Below, one piece after another: positions 20,646 to 28,440 of a DNA stretch of 64,000 nt. This DNA is from Pseudomonadota bacterium. Lineage in GTDB: Bacteria > Desulfobacterota > Desulfobulbia > Desulfobulbales > JAHJIY01. Made by a program: the position numbers and the translations under genes. The notes beneath the pieces were generated by a model, which was given only the letters and a program-made list of their open reading frames with translations, was not told the DNA's origin and did no database searches. Location: positions 1 to 64,000 of the forward strand of contig JAHJIY010000085.1 in assembly GCA_018823175.1 (NCBI GenBank), in the 5' to 3' direction. The stretch's first letter is position 1; each line of letters opens with the position of its first letter.

Positions 20646-20674
20646 ATCATATCACATTGTAAGGGTGTGGGCAA
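20646..20674 (-). promoter_or_regulatory. sigma70-like promoter for pentaheme cytochrome
   Basis: On the minus strand, TTGCCC, 17 nt, TATGAT. The expected start is about 130 nt upstream of the ATG at 20512. Confidence 0.5.
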
Positions 20675-20723
20675 AGAAGAAAATTTACGGAAACCAGAGA
20701 AAAAATTTATTGGTTATAAACGA

Positions 20724-20760
20724 AAAAAAAGCCCCTATCCTTTTGGATCAGGGGCTTTTT
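20724..20760. terminator. intrinsic terminator
   Basis: AGCCCCT/AGGGGCT stem extended by ATCC/GGAT around a TTTT loop with one bulged C. An eight-A run lies on one side and a T-run on the other, so it works for the minus-strand NrfJ-like gene and possibly in both directions. Confidence 0.85.
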
Positions 20761-20783
20761 GGAAAGAAATTTAAATAGTTTGT

Positions 20784-21521
20784 TTATTCGACGGATACCT
20801 TGGCATCTTCGATTATTATATCGTAACGATATCCGGACCCAAAATCCTTGTCGGCAGTCAGGGTGCCGCTGATTAAAACAGTGTCGCCAACCTTAACCAT
20901 TACGTCGGCGTCAGTAGTCACCGTAAGATCGTTTGTTCCCTGGCTACCACTACCGTCCTGTACATGGAGCCAGTTTTTACCCATGATCTGTTTTGTGAAT
21001 TTTACGGCTTTGCCTCGGAACATAACGGGTTTGCCGTTGAGGTCCGCCTTCCCGGCATAAATTTCAGCAATGGTATGACCGTCAACCGCTTTCTCTATTC
21101 CGCTGAAATCGATTTGCTCAGGGCTTATCGTGCTTGGGTGGTCAGCCGGCATATCTGCTGATCCGATAGTCTGGTCCGCGCCAGCCACTATGATCAAGGA
21201 GACAAAGTAAATCATCTCAAATTCACGATTCAGGGTTTTGCTTTGGAAGTTTTGGATAGGAGAGCCCTGGGGCATGGAAACTTCATCGCCGACTTTGAGC
21301 GCGGTACGGGGCCCAGCGGCCCATATTTTTTCAGAGCCGGTATCAATTTGTACATAGGTGTAACCGGATGCATCCATGGTTTCAGTTACCGTACCCGATA
21401 GAGAGGCTCCTGGCTGGTTGATTTCGGTCGGGGCTTGTTCGACCGATTTGGTTTTTTCATCGTTACAGCCGACAGTCATGGTTAATAGAACACTTAATGA
21501 TAATATGATAAATTTTTTCAC
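20784..21521 (-). CDS. NrfJ-like lipoprotein, second copy
   Basis: GTG at 21519-21521 is the preferred start: AAGGAGG lies 8 nt upstream and the product then begins MKKFIILSLSVLL with lipobox TVGC. The frame itself is open from 21542. The mature protein of about 225 residues has the segment GTVTETMDASGYTYVQID ... KIWAAGP and a second OB-like part with GKPVMFRGKAVKF ... GKNWLHVQDGSG, matching the paralogue at 9825-10700 but with a shorter linker. It sits inside the cytochrome island. Its function is not settled. Confidence 0.75.
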   Translation of the reverse strand: MKKFIILSLSVLLTMTVGCNDEKTKSVEQAPTEINQPGASLSGTVTETMDASGYTYVQIDTGSEKIWAAGPRTALKVGDEVSMPQGSPIQNFQSKTLNREFEMIYFVSLIIVAGADQTIGSADMPADHPSTISPEQIDFSGIEKAVDGHTIAEIYAGKADLNGKPVMFRGKAVKFTKQIMGKNWLHVQDGSGSQGTNDLTVTTDADVMVKVGDTVLISGTLTADKDFGSGYRYDIIIEDAKVSVE

Positions 21522-21542
21522 GGTGTATTCCTCCTTGCGCAT

Positions 21543-22097
21543 TTTATTTTAAACGCAAAATTTGTTGTTTTTGAAAAAGTAAAATAGGTTAATTGTTCAA
21601 ATGTTATATTAATTAGTCTGGTAATTTTTTTGATCCCGGATGAATTACGATATTATCTCAGGGGGGTAAAATGACTTTATACTTCAATCGTTAAAAATAT
21701 TTCTTTAAAATATATTATTTTAACTTAATCACAAAAAAATTTAAACATAACATATAGCGATTAACGCTGGCAACTGTTTTCGGTTAAGTATGGGTTTGTG
21801 TTTTTTTTGGCAAATGATTCCTGCCTTTGCTTTTCAAGTTTGGCTTTAATCTTGACAAACAACGATGAAATTAGATAAAATAATGTGAAATATTGAGTAT
21901 TTAATGCAACTTTATTTGATTTGGTTCTATCGAAAAGACGGCGTAATATTCCGGCAAGTTTTTTTTGTATAAGAACTATGAAAACAATTGTTTAAATCAA
22001 TTAATTATTATTGAGTTAGTAGAATTTTTATCCTTATTTATGATTTATCAGATATTGAGTAGCATCAATTTTCAGCAGGTTTGTCCGGAGGGACTCA
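21543..22097. other. divergent intergenic region of cytochrome island
   Basis: A 555-bp A/T-rich stretch between divergent genes. The clear signal is a plus-strand promoter at 21852-21881. Beyond it, a 210-nt leader to the cytochrome ATG contains a G/C patch followed by an eight-T run (about 21940-21970), which might attenuate, but the stem is weak. I see no coding region. Confidence 0.55.
21852..21881 (+). promoter_or_regulatory. sigma70-type promoter for octaheme-like cytochrome
   Basis: TTGACA at 21852-21857 and TAAAAT at 21876-21881 with an 18-nt spacer. The implied 5' leader is about 210 nt. A GGAGGG ribosome site precedes the ATG at 22098. Confidence 0.6.
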
Positions 22098-23426
22098 ATG
22101 CCCACAAATAAACGATTACTTTCTGTTTCAGTTATTTTCCTGTTTGTCTGTCTAGGAATTTCCATCTTTGCGGGCGATCTTTTTGCTGGTCTTTACCTGG
22201 ATTCCGGACATGGGGGGAGCAATGTCGGCGGACAAGGAGTTATCCGCCTGGTTGGTTACGCCGCTGGTAATTGTGCTCATTGTCATGAACAACATGCCAG
22301 TATCGGCGGTTCTGAACCGGTACCGAATGACAGTAAGGCTTCTGAGAGGTTGTTATTTAGTGATTTGAAAACCAGCGGATATGACGATAATGATTTTTGT
22401 CTTTATTGTCATGGCGGAACGATTGGTTTTTCAAATGGGGAAGATGATATTGCTGCTCAATTTTCTAAAGCACCTAATTTACAACATGATCCCGGGACCA
22501 ATAAATCATTAAATCTGGTTAATGGACCGGTCACCTGCCTGAAATGTCATAATCCGCATGTGGCGCAGTCAAGCCCACCAACAAATACTCATGATGAGGC
22601 GGTAGATGGTAATCTGGTGACTGGTCCTGGTTCTACCGTGGTTTCAGGTGCTTTGCAGGGGGTCAGTGGAGTCAGTGCATCCTGGGTAGTTCCTACCGCA
22701 CCGGATCCTGGAGCAGAAAATCTTAGCAATCCCACTTATACTGACATTGATCCGATTACTATGGAATATGAGCTTTGTTTGAAATGCCATAGCACTGAAG
22801 AATCGGCCAGTCCGAATCCTCTAACTCCGCTTGGCGGTCAATTTAATCCAAATAATTACGCCACTCATCCGATTGCGACCACGGCATGGAAGAATACATG
22901 GCTTGTCACTAATGCTGGCTCCGGGATGAAAGCACCATGGAATACAGCCGTTGATCAATCAATGTATTGTAGTGATTGTCATGGGAGTGATGGCAGTGGG
23001 TCGCCGGCGGTCGGTCCGCACGGTTCGACAAATGCTTATATTTTAAAGGCTGTCGGCCCAGGTGTGTCCTATGATAATTTATGTGTCAGCTGTCATAATA
23101 CTCTGGCTGCGGGTGGGACTTCTTGGGGGGGGGGCGCCACAGGGCATCATAATCCTCAGCATCAGGAACCAATAAATCCATTGGGATGTGTCGCCTGTCA
23201 TGGTGGTAGTTTCGCAAATGGTGACCGGGCAGCCAATATTCATGGCACTAATTATCTGGCACCAACTGTTGACCCTGACCCTGGTCGAACGTCAAATAAA
23301 TTTTTAATGCTGGTTAATAATTATGTGACTGCCAGTAACTATACCGGAACGGATACCGTAGGCAATCGGCAATGCACAACAGTTCCCGGGTGTCACTCTA
23401 ATCCTGGAGGAACACGTACTTTTTAG
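22098..23426 (+). CDS. multiheme c-type cytochrome, 7 CXXCH plus one CX5CH
   Basis: A 442-residue exported cytochrome with a signal peptide (about 1-30). Canonical motifs in order are CAHCH, CLYCH, CLKCH, CLKCH, CSDCH, CVSCH and CVACH. Near the C-terminus CTTVPGCH has five residues between the cysteines and would be an eighth heme site if the maturation system accepts it. Long Gly/Ser/Asn/Pro-rich stretches between motifs suggest an extracellular protein. It is the only cytochrome gene of the island on plus and is convergent with the beta-propeller lipoprotein gene, sharing the terminator at 23529-23557. Confidence 0.88.
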   Translation: MPTNKRLLSVSVIFLFVCLGISIFAGDLFAGLYLDSGHGGSNVGGQGVIRLVGYAAGNCAHCHEQHASIGGSEPVPNDSKASERLLFSDLKTSGYDDNDFCLYCHGGTIGFSNGEDDIAAQFSKAPNLQHDPGTNKSLNLVNGPVTCLKCHNPHVAQSSPPTNTHDEAVDGNLVTGPGSTVVSGALQGVSGVSASWVVPTAPDPGAENLSNPTYTDIDPITMEYELCLKCHSTEESASPNPLTPLGGQFNPNNYATHPIATTAWKNTWLVTNAGSGMKAPWNTAVDQSMYCSDCHGSDGSGSPAVGPHGSTNAYILKAVGPGVSYDNLCVSCHNTLAAGGTSWGGGATGHHNPQHQEPINPLGCVACHGGSFANGDRAANIHGTNYLAPTVDPDPGRTSNKFLMLVNNYVTASNYTGTDTVGNRQCTTVPGCHSNPGGTRTF

Positions 23427-23528
23427 TAATTTTCGTGAGGTGCAAAGAGATGAGTAACTCAAAGAGTATTTGTCTCACAACATGATTTAGGGCTCGGATT
23501 GTCAGTTTCTGAGAATTAATTAAATAAA

Positions 23529-23557
23529 AAGGGGATATCTTTTAAAGATATCCCCTT
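23529..23557. terminator. bidirectional terminator
   Basis: Perfect 14-bp arms (AAGGGGATATCTTT and AAAGATATCCCCTT) around a single T. It lies between two convergent genes with A/T-rich flanks, so it can serve both. Confidence 0.85.
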
Positions 23558-23579
23558 CTTATTTATGGTGTGATTTTGA

Positions 23580-25049
23580 TTAATTAATAACTGATATCCC
23601 TACAGGTTTGGCCCCTAGTTCTATAGTGCTGTTCATCCGGTTGGAGGTAATATCTACTACGCTTAAGCCTTTTGAGTTTTCATCTCCGATATAAAGCCAT
23701 TGGTGATTTTCAGTTATAGCCATTTCCAGTGGTCGTCGGCCGATTTTAATCTCTTTTGAAGCAGTAAATTGCCCTGGAATCAGTAGTGAAGCAGTACCAT
23801 CCAGAAAATTTGTTATGTATATGCTGTTGGAGGTTGCAATAAGTCGCCGCGGAGAAAATCCCACATTAAACCTCTTGATAATTTTTCTGCCGGTTAACTC
23901 GTAAATGGCAACGGTATTAACTTCCGGTTCTGTAATGTACAACAGGTCATCCCAAACCATTAGGCCCAGGGGGGGGCTACTTACAGGAAAAGACTCTATA
24001 ATTTTAAGGTTGTTGGGGTCAACCAGGTATACCGATTGATCCATGGCGGAAGAAACAGCAAGAAGACCTTGTTCTTGCATGTAAAGCACATATTGCGGGT
24101 GCTGTCCTATTTTTAGTTGATTTGTAATGTTGCCGGTCTGCAGATCAAGATTAATCAGGAGATTTTTTCTGCCGTCCAGAATATAGGCCCGGCTGGTATC
24201 CTTATTTAGTGCCATATGGACGGGATCAATCAGTGTAGGTATCTTTATGATGTCCAGCAGGAGATTGGTTGAAAGGTCGATGACCTTAACGGCGGATTCA
24301 TCAGCCGCCAGGATATAGAGGCGGTGGGTCGCCAGGTTAGTTGCCAGGTAGGTGGGACTTCCTGATACTCCTAATGAACCATACACCATGTTTTTATCGG
24401 TCCGGACGATATAGATGGTGTCGATTTCCGGGCAGGCGATATACGCCAGATTGGTGATTATCGGCAGGGTCTGCGAGCTGGTTACCGCAACAACCATTTT
24501 GTCCATCCGGTTGTCTTTGATTGAAGCGTTCACATCCCAATCCAGGAAGAAGGAGTGACTATTCCCTTGCGCCATATTCAAAGGTGCAGGTAATACTATT
24601 TCAGTAAATGGTTTCGTTACAGTTATCGGAATTTTTTTGCCTTCTTCTATGAATGCGGCTTTGGTGGTTGTTATCCTGATTTGAATATAATCGCCGGTTG
24701 GCATTATTTTTCTACCGATGAAAATTTGTTCTTTTCCTAACTTTGCTGTGTCTATTTCGAGAGGACCGGAGGTGATAGTGAGCCAATTATCACCATTGAG
24801 TACTTCAATCGCTGAGATTTGGGTCCATATATGAGGCACATCAGGTTGTCGTAAATTCAGGAAAAGAGACAGTCGACCACCGGTATTGGGATCCATCCCA
24901 ACAATACAGGTCGCATCTAATGTTTTCTGGGAGGATTGGGGGATGGTCAGGCAGCCGACGGGTAGAAACAATATCAAGACAAGGAGTAAACGCTGAATAA
25001 CAGTATAAAACATGCAGTGGTAGGTTGTGGCGTTACTGTTATTATTCAC
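23580..25049 (-). CDS. YVTN-type beta-propeller lipoprotein
   Basis: A 489-residue predicted lipoprotein. GTG at 25049 has AAGGAG about 6 nt upstream. The hydrophobic segment ends in PVGC near residue 33. Residues about 45-200 form an all-beta domain (LEIDTAKLGKEQIFIG ... GDYIQIRITTTKA). The rest repeats propeller blades such as NLATHRLYILAADESAVKVID and VYLVDPNNLKIIESFPV. Such propellers act as scaffolds or binding surfaces. The OmcS-like gene is 82 bp upstream on the same strand, so this protein may help export, cap or anchor the filament. Confidence 0.75.
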   Translation of the reverse strand: MNNNSNATTYHCMFYTVIQRLLLVLILFLPVGCLTIPQSSQKTLDATCIVGMDPNTGGRLSLFLNLRQPDVPHIWTQISAIEVLNGDNWLTITSGPLEIDTAKLGKEQIFIGRKIMPTGDYIQIRITTTKAAFIEEGKKIPITVTKPFTEIVLPAPLNMAQGNSHSFFLDWDVNASIKDNRMDKMVVAVTSSQTLPIITNLAYIACPEIDTIYIVRTDKNMVYGSLGVSGSPTYLATNLATHRLYILAADESAVKVIDLSTNLLLDIIKIPTLIDPVHMALNKDTSRAYILDGRKNLLINLDLQTGNITNQLKIGQHPQYVLYMQEQGLLAVSSAMDQSVYLVDPNNLKIIESFPVSSPPLGLMVWDDLLYITEPEVNTVAIYELTGRKIIKRFNVGFSPRRLIATSNSIYITNFLDGTASLLIPGQFTASKEIKIGRRPLEMAITENHQWLYIGDENSKGLSVVDITSNRMNSTIELGAKPVGISVIN

Positions 25050-25131
25050 TCCTGTCTCCTTCTGGAAAAAGTAATAATATTTTTGGCAGTTGATTGTGAA
25101 ATTATATGAATAAATTACCTCCGATTACAAA

Positions 25132-26184
25132 TTATTTTTTGGTGGTATGACACTCGCCGCAACCATCATAACCACCGGCGGGCCAATTTTTATAGTCCCA
25201 GCGAAGATTGGCATCGTATGGGCTGCCATGGGCCCGGTGGCAGGATAGGCACATGACGATTGCATCAGCAGGCCCGTCTAGTATTGTAGATTGAGTACCT
25301 CCTATTACGTCAAGATCACTTGCTACCGGAGAGACTACACTATAATTTTTACCCGCTGGTCCGTATTGGGAAATATCGGAGTTACCCATATCATAATCGC
25401 TTGGATGACGGACCCAGGGATTTGTAAATATACCCTCAGTGACACCTTTATTGTCCGCACCACTGTGAAAGTCACCATGGCAATTGGCGCAGAGATAATT
25501 GATGGAAGTTGGGTCTAAATCGGACTCATTAATCCGGTCTTTGGCGTTATACTGATTGTGGTTGAGGTTATCAACGGTCAGTTCCCAATCCACGTCTTCA
25601 ATGCCGGCAATCCCGTCAAGGAAACGGTAACTTTCGCTGAGGGAGGCACCGGTTGTCGCCGCCGGCGTATTACTGTGGTGGGTTTTGTACATTGACATCG
25701 TCGGGTTGATTACACTTCGATTGCCGTGGCAACCCCTGCTGCCGGCACATTGCAGAGGCGCGTAATTTGTTGATGTAGGGTTCCCCGGTGCTGGTCCTGA
25801 GGGAAAAAAGGCTACGCCGTCCACATTATGACCTTGTGCATTACTGCCTTCGGAAACCCAGCGGAAGTTCCCGCCGGCCAGAGTATTTCTGGTTGACGCT
25901 CCACTTTCGGTTCCTGTGGTGTCATAGTCGGCGGTGGGGTCGAATACGTATGGTGTACTTCCCTCCGAGTTTGTTCCCTGGTGGCATCCATAGCAGGTGT
26001 TGATCAATAAGGCCTCGTTGCCGGTGGTGTAGGCGGCGGAACCCATGGTCTTGCTGTCCTGGCTGTTGTGCATGGTATGGCAGTTGGCGCAACGATCCGA
26101 CATAGCCGCCGTTCTGGCCAGGCAGATACCAGGTGCTGTCAGGAAAAAAGCCACAATAATAAACCATGGTTTCTTAGCCATCAT
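25132..26184 (-). CDS. OmcS-like hexaheme cytochrome, candidate nanowire subunit (copy B)
   Basis: A 350-residue exported cytochrome. After a signal peptide (about 1-24) the heme order is CANCHTMHNS, CYGCH, CAGSRGCH (five residues between cysteines), CANCHGDFHSG, CLSCHRAHGS and CGECHTTKK at the very end. Geobacter OmcS, a filament-forming six-heme cytochrome, has the same order with near-identical flanks: CHTMHNS at heme 1, CANCH with a nearby His at heme 4, an RHP segment between hemes 4 and 5 (here WVRHPSDYD), CLSCHRAH at heme 5 and a C-terminal CXXCHAKD. Only the third motif differs (CSSCH in OmcS). The propeller gene lies 15 bp upstream, so they are co-transcribed. Filament formation is inferred, not shown. 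Confidence 0.85.
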   Translation of the reverse strand: MMAKKPWFIIVAFFLTAPGICLARTAAMSDRCANCHTMHNSQDSKTMGSAAYTTGNEALLINTCYGCHQGTNSEGSTPYVFDPTADYDTTGTESGASTRNTLAGGNFRWVSEGSNAQGHNVDGVAFFPSGPAPGNPTSTNYAPLQCAGSRGCHGNRSVINPTMSMYKTHHSNTPAATTGASLSESYRFLDGIAGIEDVDWELTVDNLNHNQYNAKDRINESDLDPTSINYLCANCHGDFHSGADNKGVTEGIFTNPWVRHPSDYDMGNSDISQYGPAGKNYSVVSPVASDLDVIGGTQSTILDGPADAIVMCLSCHRAHGSPYDANLRWDYKNWPAGGYDGCGECHTTKK

Positions 26185-26199
26185 AATCCTTACTCTCCT

Positions 26200-27096
26200 C
26201 TATCGGCTAAAAATCTCTACTCGACCGTTACCCGAATCAACAACGCAAAGTCTTCCCCAAGGGTCGAATAATAGATCCTCCGGATAATAAAGCTCCCCCC
26301 GGCCATGACCTTTGCTCAGGAAGTTATATTTGAAAGAGCCGGTTTGATCAAAAACTGCAATAGTTCCATTGTGTCGATCAAGAATATAAAGAAGTCCGGC
26401 CGGTCCGATCTCTAAAGCAAAAGGAAAAGCCAGGCTGCCTTTTAATTGAATTTTTTCAGATTGAGGGCCGTCTGTATTAAATTTATAAACCGCCTTTTCG
26501 GTCCGGGCCAAGGCCCAAATATTCCCGGATTTGACCGTGAAATCAATGAAGCCGCTGGTGCATTCAGGGCAGCCGTAATGTTTAATTCCTTTTAATTTGC
26601 GGTCAAAAAGAATTATATCTCCGGAAGATTTGTCCAGAAGATAGGTGTTTTCCCCATCAATAAAAAGTCGGTCGGGAAAGACTGAAACGCCGCGATATTG
26701 AAGGGAGTGGTTTTCTATTTTTTTCTCTTTGAGGTCTATTTCGGTTAAACTGTTTCTTCCTTTTTCGATGACCCACATTAAACCGTCTTTCTCGCGAACA
26801 ATATCAGTAGGCGTCTTAAGTTTGTTGCTGGCGCTGAATGCATTAAGATAGATCCCTTCTCGCTTAAACGAAAGAAGTCGGTTGTTGCCGGCATCAGCGA
26901 CATAATAGCGTTCCAATTCCTGGTCGACAAAAATATTCCCCGGCAGCAGCATGGGCTTAGTTTTGTCATCGTTGGGTTGATCGCCTCGCAAGCTAAATTG
27001 CCATTGCCATGGATCTTTGGCCAAGGCAGAGGTAAAACACCCTGAGACCAGGATGAAAAGAGACAATATAATAATCGTCAAATGTGTTTTTCTCAT
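26200..27096 (-). CDS. NHL-repeat beta-propeller lipoprotein
   Basis: A 298-residue protein with a lipoprotein signal (LVSGC at about 16-20) and six-bladed NHL-type repeats: VDQELERYYVADAGNNRLL, PTDIVREKDGLMWVIEKGRNSL, and a terminal YYPEDLLFDPWGRLCVVDSGNG. NHL propellers bind proteins or sugars. It is 15 bp upstream of the OmcS-like gene, an arrangement also known for omcS in Geobacter, which supports a role in making or placing the filament. Confidence 0.82.
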   Translation of the reverse strand: MRKTHLTIIILSLFILVSGCFTSALAKDPWQWQFSLRGDQPNDDKTKPMLLPGNIFVDQELERYYVADAGNNRLLSFKREGIYLNAFSASNKLKTPTDIVREKDGLMWVIEKGRNSLTEIDLKEKKIENHSLQYRGVSVFPDRLFIDGENTYLLDKSSGDIILFDRKLKGIKHYGCPECTSGFIDFTVKSGNIWALARTEKAVYKFNTDGPQSEKIQLKGSLAFPFALEIGPAGLLYILDRHNGTIAVFDQTGSFKYNFLSKGHGRGELYYPEDLLFDPWGRLCVVDSGNGRVEIFSR

Positions 27097-27267
27097 GTTC
27101 CGACCGTTTTATAAGAATTTAATCTGGTTAATCTCATCCCAAGGCCAATTATTTTTGGCTGGCCCCAGGGTCACCTCGGTTCTTGATTAAAATTTAGTAT
27201 GTTTCCATCCAGACACTAACTAAATTACTGAATTTATAAAATATTGGACAAACAATCTTATCCATTC

Positions 27268-28440
27268 TTAATAACTTTTGTGGCACTGGATACACAAATC
27301 TTTGCCGCCACTCAATTTAAGATTGAATTTGAAATTTGTGCCATGCGGATAGTGGCAACTGACACAAGTCACTTGTTGCCCGGTCCGAGGGTCAAGGACT
27401 GTTCCGCCAACCGGATGAGTAAACTGACCCTGGGTCTTATGACAGGAATCGCACACTTCAATGCCGTTGCCTTTCAGCATCGCCATATTATTTGAGCCGT
27501 GTAAGGCATGGCAATCACTACAGGAGCCGGTATCAGGATGGCTATGCAGGGTGTTATCATATCCGGCAAAGGTGTTGGCGTGGCAGCTGCGGCAAATCTG
27601 ATTCTGGCGGTTTTTCAACATGCTATTACTGTCCGCGGCGTGGGGACTATGGCATTTCACGCAACTATTAACCGCTTTATCAGTCAAATGATTATGGGCC
27701 GATAAAAGCTGATCCATGATTTCTTCATGGCATTCCAGACATTTATCGGTTTTTACCGGTCCTTTTTCATGACAATCACTGCAGCCTTCTTTGTATGGGG
27801 CATGCAAAACGTTACGGATCAGGTTCTTTCGTTCGCTACCATGTGGGTTATGGCAGGAAAGACATACGCGCAAACGACCGGGAAACCCTTGGTGTTTTTG
27901 TTGCAAGATATTTTCCTGATGACATTTGCTGCAAAGTTTGTCCGGCTCATCGTTAAGTAATTGAGCCCTTTCAGATTGATGGGCGCGATGACATGCCCCA
28001 CAATCACCCTTTTCATAGGGTTGGTGGGTGTAATCATATTTTTTAAGCAGGGTCTTATGACACTTAAAACAGTTTTCACCGGGGGCGCTTTCATTCAATA
28101 ATCCTTTATTTGACGAGGCGTGTGGGGCATGGCAAGACAGGCATTCCCCTTTTTTTACCGGTTTGTGAACGATGCCCTTGCTGAAAGATTCAATTTTATC
28201 CTGATGGCATTGGTAACAGAGTTCGGAGACTTCGCTTGATAAGAGATTTTTATAACGGGCAACATGCGGGTTGTGACATGAAGAACATTTGTTTTCAGCT
28301 ACCGGGCTATGCACGACCTTGCCACTGAAATTTGCTTTTTTATGGCATTTAAAACAGGTAGTGTTGGCCTCCGCCGAAACAATACTGGTAAAAAAGCAGG
28401 TCAGTAATATTAACAGGGACAATTGAATGTTTTTGTTCAT
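27268..28440 (-). CDS. 16-heme c-type cytochrome
   Basis: A 390-residue exported protein with a signal peptide (about 1-24, ending VSAEA) and 16 CXXCH motifs, one per 23 residues. They occur in pairs of the doubled-CXXCH type, with the second often followed by PHG, PHA or AHQ that supplies distal His ligands. There is no lipobox, so it is probably periplasmic, like MtrA-type subunits inside a porin. Its ATG overlaps the TAA of the 26-heme gene by one base (TAATG), which points to coupled and stoichiometric synthesis. Confidence 0.92.
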   Translation of the reverse strand: MNKNIQLSLLILLTCFFTSIVSAEANTTCFKCHKKANFSGKVVHSPVAENKCSSCHNPHVARYKNLLSSEVSELCYQCHQDKIESFSKGIVHKPVKKGECLSCHAPHASSNKGLLNESAPGENCFKCHKTLLKKYDYTHQPYEKGDCGACHRAHQSERAQLLNDEPDKLCSKCHQENILQQKHQGFPGRLRVCLSCHNPHGSERKNLIRNVLHAPYKEGCSDCHEKGPVKTDKCLECHEEIMDQLLSAHNHLTDKAVNSCVKCHSPHAADSNSMLKNRQNQICRSCHANTFAGYDNTLHSHPDTGSCSDCHALHGSNNMAMLKGNGIEVCDSCHKTQGQFTHPVGGTVLDPRTGQQVTCVSCHYPHGTNFKFNLKLSGGKDLCIQCHKSY

